A stretch of 64,000 nt of DNA from Cohnella nanjingensis (GTDB lineage: Bacteria; Bacillota; Bacilli; Paenibacillales; Paenibacillaceae): NCBI RefSeq assembly GCF_014212125.1, contig NZ_JACJVP010000042.1, forward strand, positions 86,396 through 150,395. Reading direction: 5' to 3'. Shown piece after piece: positions 37,323-46,360 of the stretch. The position numbers were made by a program, and so were the translations under genes. Under the pieces are notes generated by a model that saw only the letters and a list, made by a program, of their open reading frames with translations, searched no databases and was not told where the DNA came from. Within the stretch, counting starts at the first letter, position 1, and each line of letters opens with the position of its first letter.

Positions 37323-38327
37323 GTGTCCGAACTGGACCTGCGAAAGTACGACATCCGGACCGACTTGGCGCTCGAAGCCAAAGAAATGGCCGAAACGGCG
37401 GCGGGAGGCGGCTTGCCCGGCGTCTGGTCCGAGACCGACAAGAACGGCGGGATTACCGTCACCCGCATGCACATTCAGACCGAAGAAGGGGCCAAAGCGA
37501 TCGGCAAGATGCCGGGCCATTACGTAACGCTCGAGGTGCCCGAGCTGCGGCGGGGCGATACGGATCTCCAGGACCGGGTAGCGACGACGTTCGCCCGGGA
37601 ATTCGAGGCTTTCCTGAACCGCGTGGGCATCGGACAGCGGGACAGCGTGTTCGTGGTCGGACTGGGCAACTGGAACGTGACCCCGGACGCGCTCGGCCCG
37701 ATCGTCGTCGAGAATCTCATGGTTACCCGGCAATTTTTCGAGCTGATGCCCGACCAAGTGAGCGACGGCTATCGGCCGGTAAGCGCGGTCGCGCCCGGGG
37801 TGCTCGGAACGACGGGCATCGAATCGAGCGACATCGTCCAGGGCATCGTCCAACAGGCGAAGCCGAACCTCGTCATCGCCGTGGACGCGCTGGCCGCGCG
37901 TTCGCTCGAACGGGTGAATACGACGATTCAGATCGCCGACACCGGCATTCATCCAGGCTCCGGCATCGGCAACAAACGCAAAGGATTGACCAAGGACATC
38001 CTGGGCGTTCCCTGCATCGCCATCGGCGTACCGACGGTGCTGTACGCGTCGACGATCGTGAACAATACGATGGAGATGGTGTTCGCGCACATGAAGCAGC
38101 ACACGCCCGACACGAGTCCGCTCTTCGGCGTGTTCGGAACGATGTCCGATACGGAACGGCTGCAGCTCGTCAAAGAGGTACTTGAGCCGGTGGGGCACGA
38201 TCTGCTCGTCACCCCGAAGGAGATCGACAAGTTCATCGAAGACATCGCCAACGTCATCGCCAGCGGGTTAAACGCGGCGCTGCACGAAGCGGTCGATACG
38301 GACAACGTGGCGGCCTATACGCATTGA
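37323..38327 (+). CDS. gpr: Germination protease GPR
   Basis: Protease that degrades small acid-soluble proteins when spores germinate. It starts near SELDLRKYDIRTDLALEAKEM, the pro-region and processing site, and contains VVGLGNWNVTPDALGP, DALAARSLERVNTTIQIADTGIHPGSGIGNKR and the C-terminal VGVP-like region. A GTG at 37323 with AAGGAG twelve bases upstream is chosen (334 aa); a GTG at 37314 is too close to it. Expression is expected in the forespore. In Bacillus spoIIP follows directly; here it is 17.6 kb away. Confidence 0.94.
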   Translation: MSELDLRKYDIRTDLALEAKEMAETAAGGGLPGVWSETDKNGGITVTRMHIQTEEGAKAIGKMPGHYVTLEVPELRRGDTDLQDRVATTFAREFEAFLNRVGIGQRDSVFVVGLGNWNVTPDALGPIVVENLMVTRQFFELMPDQVSDGYRPVSAVAPGVLGTTGIESSDIVQGIVQQAKPNLVIAVDALAARSLERVNTTIQIADTGIHPGSGIGNKRKGLTKDILGVPCIAIGVPTVLYASTIVNNTMEMVFAHMKQHTPDTSPLFGVFGTMSDTERLQLVKEVLEPVGHDLLVTPKEIDKFIEDIANVIASGLNAALHEAVDTDNVAAYTH

Positions 38328-38339
38328 CCCGTCAACAGC

Positions 38340-38372
38340 AGCTCCCGGACGCTTCCGCCGGGAGCTTTTTTT
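38340..38372 (+). terminator. Intrinsic terminator after gpr
   Basis: A 9-bp stem AGCTCCCGG / CCGGGAGCT is followed by seven T residues, 12 bases after the stop codon. Confidence 0.9.
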
Positions 38373-38461
38373 GGGTCATTTCGACAATGGGCGAAATCGG
38401 TTTATGTCGATTTTCGATATTCGATAGGGGGACTGCCACCCCTACTACCTAAAATAATCGT

Positions 38462-38490
38462 TTGTTAGCATAATATCCGTTCTGTATAAT
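38462..38490 (+). promoter_or_regulatory. Probable promoter of the YesM/YesN-type operon
   Basis: TTGTTA (38462-38467), 17 bases, TATAAT (38485-38490). The 177 bases from there to the kinase start code for nothing recognisable. The AT-rich stretch from about 38400 marks a change from the gpr region. Confidence 0.55.
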
Positions 38491-38667
38491 AAAGAAACAA
38501 GTCGGACGGCTTGCCGAACGGTAAGGAACGCGGCGGCCGTCTTTTCCCTGTCCCGCGCCAAGTAGGATTCACCTTCCAGCCAGAGGGCGATGACGCAGGA
38601 GCGGATACGGTCCGGCGAAGCGGACGCAAGGCGGTTTGCCGGACAGACCAACAAAGGAGACGTTCGC

Positions 38668-40551
38668 ATGCGCAAGCTAGGGTTCCGTCCGTTCAGCCGT
38701 TTCCCCTGGCTGGCCGAGCGGATGGAAGGCAAACTGTTTATCGTGTTCCTGTTTTTGATCATTCTGCCGATCGGGGCGCTCAGCTATCTGTCCGCCCAGC
38801 GCTATTCCGATTCGATCGAGAACAATACGATTACGTTCGTATCGCAGCTGTCCGATCAGATGACGGGCAAGCTCGACGACTATATCGAAGATATGAAGAA
38901 GATCTCGATCATCCCGTCGTACCTGGACGAGATCAAGAACGGTCTGAAGATGTCGAACCAGTTCTACGAAGGCATGATGGTCGAACCCCATGGGGAGAAG
39001 GGCGAGAAGGGCGTTCTGTCGCAGGAGGAGATGATGAGGCTCAATATCGAGCGGCAGGTGGGCAACAGCATTTATTTCATCAATAACATCAAGAAAGGCA
39101 CCAACACCGTCTACTTGTTCGACCGTTTCGGCCATCCCTACTTCGCGGTCAAGAGCACCAGCATCCGGTTCGACCTCTCCGACGTTCTGCCGCGGTGGAG
39201 ACAACTGGCCGAGGAAGGACACGGCACGCCGGTGCTCGTCAGCACGCAGGAGGTGGCGGGCCAGGCGATGAGCAAGCGGTACGTCTTCACCGTCGTTCGC
39301 CTGATTATCGACTCCACGACCTTCGAGACGATCGGCATGATCGGCGTCGACGCGAGCATCGGCGTCATCGACAACATCGTAAAGGATCTGGACCGTTCGA
39401 CGCACGGGAAGACGCTCATCGTCGACGAAGGGGGGAGCGTCGTCTACGACAGCGAGAAGCAGCTCATCGGCCGCAACCTGACGGACAGCGAGCTGCTGCC
39501 GCGGGCGACGCGCGAACAGGGCAGCTTCCATACGAAGCTGGACGGCAAGGACGTCCTCGCCATCTACAAGGAATCTCCCGTGACCGGCTGGAAGGTGCTG
39601 ATCACGATCCCGGAGAAGGAGCTGAAGGCCGACGCGATGCGCACGCGCAACTTCACGATCCTCATGGCGATCGCGATCATGTGCTTCGCGCTGCTCATCT
39701 CGCTCGTCCTCGTGTTCGCGCTTACCAAGCCGCTTCGTTCGCTCGTCCGGATGATGAAGGAAGTGCAGACCGGCAACCTCGACGTCACGTTCCCGGTCGT
39801 ACGGCGGGACGAGGTCGGGCTCGTCGGCAGCGCCTTCAACCGGATGCTCGACCGCGTGAAGACGCTGATCCAAGACATCTACAAGGTGGAAGAGCGCAAG
39901 AAAGAGGCGGAGATGCAGTCGCTGCAGCATCAGATCAACCCGCACTTTATCTACAATACGCTCGAATCGATCCGCATGACGGCGGTGCTGAACGACGACA
40001 AGGAAGTCGGCGACATGACGCAGCTGCTGGGCAAGCTGCTGCGCTACAGCATTCACGCGGGGCGCGAGACGGTCCCGGTCGGCAAGGAATGGGAGTATCT
40101 GGAGATCTACGTACAGCTGCTTAATTACCGCTTCGGCAATCACCGGTTCGAGCTGGTCCTCCCCGATCCCCGGGAGACGGCGGGCATGAGCATCATGAAG
40201 CTGTTGTTCCAACCGATCGTCGAGAACGCAGCCTATCACGGCTTGCAAGAAGGCAGCGAGGGCATGCGGATCGTCATCTCGTCGCGACTGGACGGGACGG
40301 ACCGCCTATTCGACGTGTCGGACGACGGGATCGGCATGGACGAGGCGACGCTGCGCGAGGTTCGGGAAGGCTTGCGGAGCGAGACGGCCGCGGATGACGG
40401 ACACGGCATCGGGCTGCGCAACGTGCACGAGAGAATCAAACTGCGTTACGGGGAAATGTATGGCTTGACGGTGACGAGCGCGCCCGGCGTAGGGACGACG
40501 GTCACCGTCCGCCTGCCGGCTGCCGTACGCGGAGGAGGAGAACCGATATGA
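38668..40551 (+). CDS. YesM-type sensor histidine kinase
   Basis: A 627-residue kinase. The first helix is at about residues 22-42, followed by a large external dCache-like domain (43-328). A second helix (329-352) leads into HAMP (353-405). The catalytic region is of the LytS/YesM type, with His426 in LQHQINPHFIYNTLESIRM and a late ATPase domain (DDGIGMD, HGIGLRNVHERIKLRYG). The ATG at 38668 has AAAGGAGA upstream. It overlaps the regulator gene by four bases. YesMN pairs control sugar ABC transporters in Paenibacillaceae, fitting the permease genes next door. Confidence 0.92.
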   Translation: MRKLGFRPFSRFPWLAERMEGKLFIVFLFLIILPIGALSYLSAQRYSDSIENNTITFVSQLSDQMTGKLDDYIEDMKKISIIPSYLDEIKNGLKMSNQFYEGMMVEPHGEKGEKGVLSQEEMMRLNIERQVGNSIYFINNIKKGTNTVYLFDRFGHPYFAVKSTSIRFDLSDVLPRWRQLAEEGHGTPVLVSTQEVAGQAMSKRYVFTVVRLIIDSTTFETIGMIGVDASIGVIDNIVKDLDRSTHGKTLIVDEGGSVVYDSEKQLIGRNLTDSELLPRATREQGSFHTKLDGKDVLAIYKESPVTGWKVLITIPEKELKADAMRTRNFTILMAIAIMCFALLISLVLVFALTKPLRSLVRMMKEVQTGNLDVTFPVVRRDEVGLVGSAFNRMLDRVKTLIQDIYKVEERKKEAEMQSLQHQINPHFIYNTLESIRMTAVLNDDKEVGDMTQLLGKLLRYSIHAGRETVPVGKEWEYLEIYVQLLNYRFGNHRFELVLPDPRETAGMSIMKLLFQPIVENAAYHGLQEGSEGMRIVISSRLDGTDRLFDVSDDGIGMDEATLREVREGLRSETAADDGHGIGLRNVHERIKLRYGEMYGLTVTSAPGVGTTVTVRLPAAVRGGGEPI

Positions 40552-42068
40552 ACGTGAACATAGCCGTCGTAGACGACGAGGAACGGATTCGGCAGGGGCT
40601 CGCCAAGCTGGTGGAGCAGACGGGGGAGGAATATCGCGTCGTCGGGACGTACGCCAACGGTCAAGAGCTGCTGGATGCGCTGGGCGGCCTTCAGCTCGAC
40701 TTGGTGATCACGGATATCAAGATGCCGCAGATGAACGGCCTGCAGTTGATCGAGCGGGTGCAGCAGCGACGGCCGAAGATCAAGTTCGCCATTCTGAGCG
40801 GTTTCAACGACTTCGCGTTCGCCCGCCAGGCGATCCGTCAAGGCGTGGAGGATTATCTGCTCAAGCCCGTGGATCAGAGCGAGCTGTCCGAGCTGCTGTC
40901 CCGCGTCAAGCATAACCTGGAGCTCGACAGCTACCGCAAGGCCGTTGCGGCAGAGGAGCATATCCGGCTGCTGCTCAGCAACGACGTCAGCCACCTGCCG
41001 GAACACATGACCCAGGGCGCCAGCCGCGAGCTCGGACAGTCGGAGCTGTTCCGAGAGCACTATGCGGTCATCCTGCTCCGCACCGAGCCCGAATTGGCGC
41101 CCGAGCGCGTCGTCTCCTATATGGCCAGCTGGACGCGGGCGCACAAGGTGCTCGCCTGGGAACCCCGGCAGACCGTCGTCGTCACGGCCATCGGTCACGG
41201 CGACCATGCGGATACGGCCCGCGAGCTCGGCGTTACGCTGCTTCAGCGCGTCCCGCATCCCATTTACGCGCGTCTCGGCGCGAGCGCCATTCACCAGGGA
41301 CCGCTGAAGCTGCGGGAAGCGTATCTGGAAGCGGAAGCTTCGCTGCAGAAGGTTTGGTACGAGGACGGCTACAAAGCGATGAACGACGTTCATCATCTGG
41401 CAAAGCGCGGAGACGAAGGGATGAATCTGCTGCGGCTGCTGGACAAAGACTTCCGCCCGGCGCTGCAGATGCTCGACGTCGCCCGGGCGGAGGCTGCGCT
41501 CGTCGCTTGGCTGGACGACGTCGGCCGGCAGAAGCCTTCCTGGCAAGCGCTTGCCGAAGGCTGCGCGGCGGTATCCGGCCTGATCCGCAGCGAACGGAGC
41601 GAGCGCGGACCGCAGCCCGACGAGCCGGAGGAAGAGCCGGTCGTCTGGTCGCCGAAGCGGTTTATTCATTGGGCAGCATTTACAGCGGCATTTCTGGATG
41701 CGGCCCGGGAGCAGCTTCACATATTAAAGGAAGCTAGGCAGGGCAACCGCGTGGTGGAGACGGTCAAGGCGTATATCCAGCGGCATTATACGGAGGAGCT
41801 GGAGCTGCAGCGATTGGCCGACACGGTCTATTTGACGCCGAGTTATCTGAGCAAGCTGTTCAAGACGGAGACCGGGGAGACGATCACCGACTACGTCATC
41901 TCGATTCGGATCGAGCGGGCCAAGGAAAAGCTGCTGAAGGAGCCCTCTTTGAAGACGTACGAGGTGGGGGAGTCGGTCGGTTATCCGGACCCAGCTTATT
42001 TCAACAAGGTGTTCAAAAAGGTGGCAGGCGTCACCCCGAAGGAATATCGCGAACGAGTTAGGCTATAG
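40548..42068 (+). CDS. AraC-type response regulator (YesN-like)
   Basis: A 506-residue regulator. The receiver domain has Asp9/Asp10 and phospho-acceptor Asp56 in LVITDIKMPQMNGL, and Lys in LLKPVDQSELSE. A long middle region is followed by a C-terminal AraC pair of helix-turn-helix motifs (LQRLADTVYLTPSYLSKLFKTETGETITDYV, EVGESVGYPDPAYFNKVFKKVAGVTPKEYR). It probably activates the permease promoter just downstream on sensing extracellular mannan-derived sugar; that link is inference from position. Confidence 0.92.
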   Translation: MNVNIAVVDDEERIRQGLAKLVEQTGEEYRVVGTYANGQELLDALGGLQLDLVITDIKMPQMNGLQLIERVQQRRPKIKFAILSGFNDFAFARQAIRQGVEDYLLKPVDQSELSELLSRVKHNLELDSYRKAVAAEEHIRLLLSNDVSHLPEHMTQGASRELGQSELFREHYAVILLRTEPELAPERVVSYMASWTRAHKVLAWEPRQTVVVTAIGHGDHADTARELGVTLLQRVPHPIYARLGASAIHQGPLKLREAYLEAEASLQKVWYEDGYKAMNDVHHLAKRGDEGMNLLRLLDKDFRPALQMLDVARAEAALVAWLDDVGRQKPSWQALAEGCAAVSGLIRSERSERGPQPDEPEEEPVVWSPKRFIHWAAFTAAFLDAAREQLHILKEARQGNRVVETVKAYIQRHYTEELELQRLADTVYLTPSYLSKLFKTETGETITDYVISIRIERAKEKLLKEPSLKTYEVGESVGYPDPAYFNKVFKKVAGVTPKEYRERVRL

Positions 42069-42106
42069 TTATCTAAATACAAGACAATGAAAACAAACAT
42101 AACACC

Positions 42107-42152
42107 TTAAAAAGGATAACGCGATGGGGTATAATCGTTGTAAGCGATTTCC
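42107..42152 (+). promoter_or_regulatory. Promoter with cre-like site before the permease genes
   Basis: -10 TATAAT (42130-42135), a poor -35 TTAAAA (42107-42112) 17 bases upstream, and TGTAAGCGATTTCC (42139-42152), which matches 12 of 14 positions of the CcpA cre consensus. The weak -35 suits activation. A similar TATAAT plus TGTAAGCGAT pair precedes the binding-protein gene at 48957. Confidence 0.55.
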
Positions 42153-42198
42153 ATTCGGCTTACATGACTAGATCCGATCGACGGAAGCAGGGGTGTGC

Positions 42199-43077
42199 AT
42201 GTTTAAACTCAGCTATAAAGCGCAACGGTTACTTATTTTATTCGGTTTCCTGACCATTCCGGTCCTATTGTCGCTGACCTTCTCGTACTATCCGGCGCTG
42301 TCTCTCCTGTACTACAGCTTCACGGACTGGAGCGGCTTGGGCTGGGATATGAATTGGGTCGGGTTCGACAATTACAAAGAGATCTTCACGCGGCCGGAGA
42401 TCTTCAGCGTATTCAAGAACAACGCATATTACTTCGTCGGCGGCTTGCTGCAGACGGCGATCGCGCTGTACTTCGCCGTCGTGCTGACGAGCAAGCTGAA
42501 GGGGCGCAACGGGTTTCGCGCCTTGCTGTTCCTCCCGTACGTGCTGCATAGCGTCGCCATCGTCATCATGTTCAAGAACGTCTACCACGCGGAATACGGT
42601 TCGCTGAATCTGTTCCTGGACGCGATCGGACTCGGCTCCTGGCAGCAGGAATGGCTCGGCAATCCGAACATCGTCAACTTCTCTCTGGCCTTCATCTCCC
42701 TGTGGAAATACTTCGGCCTCAGCATGGTCATCTTCATCGGGGCGCTTCAATCCATTCCGGCGGACTTGTACGAGGCCGCGAAGATCGACGGCGCTTCCGG
42801 CTGGCAGTCGTTCCGCTTCATCACCATTCCGAGCATCCGCAGCGTGATCGAGCTGATGATGATCCTGACGCTCACCGGCGCGCTCGAAGCGTTCGACATT
42901 CCTTACATCATGATGCTGGGCGCCAACGGAACGGCCACGTTCGTCTCGAAGACGGTGGATATGGCGTTCAAGTTCCAGCAGGCGGGCCTCGCCTCCGCGA
43001 TGGCGGTCGTGCTGCTCCTGATCGTGCTCGTCTTCATCGTCATCCAACGGAAATTGCTGTTCAGGGAGGGGAAATAA
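42199..43077 (+). CDS. Sugar ABC transporter permease (MalF/UgpA-type)
   Basis: A 292-residue inner membrane permease with six predicted helices and the EAA loop (YEAAKIDGASGWQSFRFITIPSI) that docks the ATPase. It pairs with the MalG-type permease three bases downstream. GGGG lies just before the ATG at 42199; a GTG start six bases earlier is possible. Judging by neighbours it probably imports beta-1,4-manno-oligosaccharides. No ATPase gene is in the window, so a shared MsmX-type ATPase is likely. Confidence 0.9.
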   Translation: MFKLSYKAQRLLILFGFLTIPVLLSLTFSYYPALSLLYYSFTDWSGLGWDMNWVGFDNYKEIFTRPEIFSVFKNNAYYFVGGLLQTAIALYFAVVLTSKLKGRNGFRALLFLPYVLHSVAIVIMFKNVYHAEYGSLNLFLDAIGLGSWQQEWLGNPNIVNFSLAFISLWKYFGLSMVIFIGALQSIPADLYEAAKIDGASGWQSFRFITIPSIRSVIELMMILTLTGALEAFDIPYIMMLGANGTATFVSKTVDMAFKFQQAGLASAMAVVLLLIVLVFIVIQRKLLFREGK

Positions 43078-43080
43078 GCG

Positions 43081-43908
43081 ATGGAACGCCAAAACAAGCT
43101 TTGGACGTTTGTCCGCTATCTCTCGCTGCTCGTCGGGGTATTCGTCGTCTTCTTCCCGATCTACTCCGTCGTCATCGGCGCGTTCAAGACGCAGGTCGAG
43201 TATTACCAATCCGGGATGCGCCTCCCGGAGAACTGGTTCAACTTCGACAACTTCAGACGCGTCTTCAAAGTCGGCAAGCTCGGCCTCGGCTTCAAGAACA
43301 TCTCCATCATCCTCGTCGTCTCGGTCGCCGGCAATATCGTCCTCGGGACGATGGTCGCTTACGCGCTCGGCCGCTTCGACTTCAAGCTGCGCAAGCCGAT
43401 CATGGGGATGTATCTGGTCGCCCAAGTCATCCCGATGATCACGACGCAGGTCGCCACGTTCAGCGTCATCAAGTTTCTGGGCGCCTACAACGAGATCTAC
43501 GCGCCGATGCTGCTGTACCTAGGCGCCGACGTGCTGCAGATCGTCATCTACCTGCAATTCGTCAACAGCATTCCGAAGGATCTGGACGAGAGCGCGATGA
43601 TCGAAGGCGCTTCGCTCTTCAAGATCTACCGGTCGATCATCTTCCCGCTGCTGGCGCCGGCCACGGCGACGCTCATCATCATGAAGACAATCTCGATCTA
43701 CAACGACTTCTATACGCCTTACCTCTATATGCCGAGCCAGAAGCTGCGCGTGGTCTCCACCGCGATCTATTCGTTCGTCGGACCGAACGCGGCGCAGATC
43801 AACGTCATCTCGGCGGGTATCCTGATTATCTTCATCCCGACCGTCGTCCTCTTCCTGTTCCTGCAGCGCTACATCTTCGCAGGGGTGACCAACGGCGCGG
43901 TCAAGTAG
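43081..43908 (+). CDS. Sugar ABC transporter permease (MalG/UgpE-type)
   Basis: A 275-residue second permease. Six membrane helices, an N-terminal basic start (MERQNKLWTF) and the EAA loop LDESAMIEGASLFKIYRSIIFPLL are visible. It forms the heterodimer with the preceding permease. The LacI gene follows after about 100 bases with its own operator. The matching binding protein is encoded at 49043, separated by the catabolic genes. Confidence 0.9.
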   Translation: MERQNKLWTFVRYLSLLVGVFVVFFPIYSVVIGAFKTQVEYYQSGMRLPENWFNFDNFRRVFKVGKLGLGFKNISIILVVSVAGNIVLGTMVAYALGRFDFKLRKPIMGMYLVAQVIPMITTQVATFSVIKFLGAYNEIYAPMLLYLGADVLQIVIYLQFVNSIPKDLDESAMIEGASLFKIYRSIIFPLLAPATATLIIMKTISIYNDFYTPYLYMPSQKLRVVSTAIYSFVGPNAAQINVISAGILIIFIPTVVLFLFLQRYIFAGVTNGAVK

Positions 43909-43948
43909 AGGTTAGGTTGACGTTTCGCTAACCGTCGGGATATGTTAT

Positions 43949-43971
43949 GATAACAAATATGGTTTGTTATC
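43949..43971. promoter_or_regulatory. Operator palindrome before the LacI gene
   Basis: GATAACAAA and TTTGTTATC are perfect complements around five bases. This is the best copy of a motif also found at 45285, 45311, 48894 and 49013. It points to autoregulation of the LacI regulator. Confidence 0.7.
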
Positions 43972-44010
43972 GTGGCGATATCGGCGACCATTCGCGAAAG
44001 GATCGACCCC

Positions 44011-45090
44011 ATGTCCAAAAAAGTGACGATGCAGCAAATCGCCGACCAAGTCGGCGTATCCAAGTTCGCCGTCTCCAAAGCGCTCGCCGGCAAGTCCGGC
44101 GTTAGCGCGGAGACGCGCGAGCGGATTATCGGAGCGGCCACGCAGCTCGGCTACTTCGTGCAGAAGCGCCCCAAGGGGGGCGGTCTTCGCGCGATGGCGG
44201 AGCAGCAGACCGGTCAGACCCAGCGCGATACGATCATCGTGCTCATCCCGAACGTGCGTTATCAGAACCGCCATTCCTTCTACTGGGGGCGGATCATCGA
44301 CGGCATTACGACCGGACTCGAAGAACACCATATCGGCATCATGATCGTCACCGAGCATATTACCGACAACTTCTCCAAGCTCATCAATCCCGAAGGGGTA
44401 CTGGGGCTGATCGGCGTCGGCTTGATCTCCAACCAGCTGCTGCTCGAGATCCGCAATCTCGGCATTCCGTTCGTCATGGTGGACCACGAGGATCCGCTCA
44501 TCCCGTCGGACGCGCTGTTCATGAACAACTACGAATGCGTGCGCCGCGTGACCAACTATCTGCTCGGCAACGGTCACCGCAGCCTGCAATTCGTCGGGAA
44601 TACCCGCTATTCGCGCAGCTTCTACGACCGTTGGCTCGGTTTCCGGTCGATGCTGGAGGAGCAGGAAGTTCCGCTCGCCCAATCGCCGCGGCTAATGTCG
44701 TTCGAAGGGGATAACCGTTCGGAGATCACCGAGACGCTGGAAGGGATTCTGCAGGAGATGGCGTCGGAAGACGGCCTGCCGACGGCCTTCGTCTGCGCGA
44801 ACGACTCGATCGCGATCTGCGTCATGACGGTGCTGATGAAGATGGGCATCAACGTCCCGGACCAGATCTCGGTCACCGGCTTCGACAACATCGAGGACGC
44901 CGCCATGGCTTCGCCGACCTTGAGCACGGTGCACGTCAACAAGGAAGCGCTCGGTCAACGCGCGGTGGAGACGCTGCTCTGGCGGATTCGGCATCCGGAC
45001 GGGCCGAAGGAGCGCATTCTGCTCTCCGGCGATTTCGTGCTGCGCCAATCGACGGCGTCGGCCATCGGGCCCGCGGACGGCGGCCGCTGA
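44011..45090 (+). CDS. LacI-family transcriptional regulator
   Basis: A 359-residue repressor. The N-terminal helix-turn-helix is VTMQQIADQVGVSKFAVSKALAGKSGVSAETRERI (about residues 5-38), followed by a periplasmic-binding-protein-like sensor domain with the usual CANDSIAICVMTVLMKMGINVPDQISVTGFDNIE. The ATG at 44011 has AAAGGA upstream. Operators matching its likely site stand before this gene, the mannanase gene and the binding protein gene. The inducer is probably a manno-oligosaccharide, inferred from context. Confidence 0.9.
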   Translation: MSKKVTMQQIADQVGVSKFAVSKALAGKSGVSAETRERIIGAATQLGYFVQKRPKGGGLRAMAEQQTGQTQRDTIIVLIPNVRYQNRHSFYWGRIIDGITTGLEEHHIGIMIVTEHITDNFSKLINPEGVLGLIGVGLISNQLLLEIRNLGIPFVMVDHEDPLIPSDALFMNNYECVRRVTNYLLGNGHRSLQFVGNTRYSRSFYDRWLGFRSMLEEQEVPLAQSPRLMSFEGDNRSEITETLEGILQEMASEDGLPTAFVCANDSIAICVMTVLMKMGINVPDQISVTGFDNIEDAAMASPTLSTVHVNKEALGQRAVETLLWRIRHPDGPKERILLSGDFVLRQSTASAIGPADGGR

Positions 45091-45117
45091 CCCGACCGCG
45101 CCGAACCGCATAGGAGA

Positions 45118-45167
45118 AGAGACGATAAGGTTGCCTGCCGCAGGCGCCGGGATCGTCTCTTTTTTTG
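45118..45167 (+). terminator. Intrinsic terminator after the LacI gene
   Basis: A stem AGAGACGAT / ATCGTCTCT runs into a T-run to about 45167. Confidence 0.8.
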
Positions 45168-45284
45168 CTGCGATGTCCGGTCGCGCGGGTCGGTGCCGAT
45201 GGGACATGGCATTCTATTACGGATCGGCGTCCGTTCGGTTATTGACTTCTCGGACGAGGGTGGTACAATTCAGGTGGACGAGTA

Positions 45285-45319
45285 TTGTTATTGATAACAA
45301 CTAATAATATGATAACAAT
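45285..45319. promoter_or_regulatory. Operator sites before the mannanase operon
   Basis: TTGTTAT TG ATAACAA (45285-45300) is a perfect palindrome around two bases. A second GATAACAA (45311-45318) follows with 18-base spacing. Both match the half-site of the palindrome at 43949-43971. The region from 45170 to 45364 holds no gene. Confidence 0.65.
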
Positions 45320-45364
45320 ACTATCAATTTGAGTGACAGAGTACCGCGCGAAGGAGTGGCGAAA

Positions 45365-46333
45365 ATGAGCATGAACGCTTGGTCGGAGACGGTCAGCGGC
45401 ATGACCTGGGGCTGGGTAGGCGTAAGAGGCACATGGACGGGCCCCGATGCGGACCATTCGATGGAAGAGATGGCGAAGCTTGGCGTCAACTGGGTCGCGA
45501 TTGCGCTGTCGGCGCTGCAGGAGACGCCCCAATCGACGGAAATCCCGTACGGGGAATCGCCGACCGTCACGGACGACGAGGTGCGCGCGGCGATCCGCAA
45601 GGCGAAGTCGCTGGGACTCAAAGTCTGCCTCAAGCCGGTCGTGAACGTCGCGAACGGCACTTGGCGGGCGCATATCGGCTTCTTCGACGAAGAAGTGCCG
45701 GGCGAACCGAGCTGGCGCGAATGGTTCGCTTCGTACGGGAAGTTCGTGAAGCACTACGCGGCCATCGCGCAGGAAGAAGGCTGCGAGATGCTGTGCATCG
45801 GCTGCGAGATGGTGCAGACGGACAAGCGCGAGACGGAATGGCGGAACCTGATCGCCGAGATCCGTCCGATCTATGCCGGACTTCTGACTTATAACTGCGA
45901 CAAATATCAAGAAGATCGCCTGACCTGGTGGGATGCGGTCGACATCGTCTCGTCGAGCGGCTACTACCCGATCGACGACTGGGAAGCGCAGCTCGACCGG
46001 ATCGAAGGCGTGCTGGCCAAGTGGAACAAGCCGTTCTTCTTCATGGAAGCGGGCTGCCCGAGCCGCGAAGGTTCGCCGATGAAGCCGAACGACTGGTCGC
46101 TGCCGGGCGGACCGTCCGAAGCGGAGCAGAAGCGGTACTACGAAGCGATGTTCGGCGCTTGCGCGAAGCGCGATTGGATGCGCGGCTACATGCTGTGGGA
46201 TTGGCCGGCCAAGCTGTATGCGCCGTCCGAAGCCGCGGACAACGACGATTATTGCATGTATGGCAAGGCGGCGGCATCGACCGTGCGGGACTTCTACGTC
46301 TCCGGCCAGAAGGCCGTCGTCGGCGAAGCCTAA
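45365..46333 (+). CDS. GH113-type beta-1,4-mannanase
   Basis: A 322-residue intracellular (beta/alpha)8 glycosidase without signal peptide. The start SGMTWGWVGVRGTW matches GH113 endo-beta-1,4-mannanases such as that of Alicyclobacillus. The catalytic acids fit: Glu148 in LCIGCEM (acid/base) and Glu228 in FFFMEAGCP (nucleophile). It probably shortens imported manno-oligosaccharides to mannobiose. GAAGGAG precedes the ATG at 45365. It leads the catabolic operon, with the epimerase 27 bases on. Confidence 0.85.
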   Translation: MSMNAWSETVSGMTWGWVGVRGTWTGPDADHSMEEMAKLGVNWVAIALSALQETPQSTEIPYGESPTVTDDEVRAAIRKAKSLGLKVCLKPVVNVANGTWRAHIGFFDEEVPGEPSWREWFASYGKFVKHYAAIAQEEGCEMLCIGCEMVQTDKRETEWRNLIAEIRPIYAGLLTYNCDKYQEDRLTWWDAVDIVSSSGYYPIDDWEAQLDRIEGVLAKWNKPFFFMEAGCPSREGSPMKPNDWSLPGGPSEAEQKRYYEAMFGACAKRDWMRGYMLWDWPAKLYAPSEAADNDDYCMYGKAAASTVRDFYVSGQKAVVGEA

Positions 46334-46360
46334 ATTCACGCGGACAGGAGCTCGAGACGG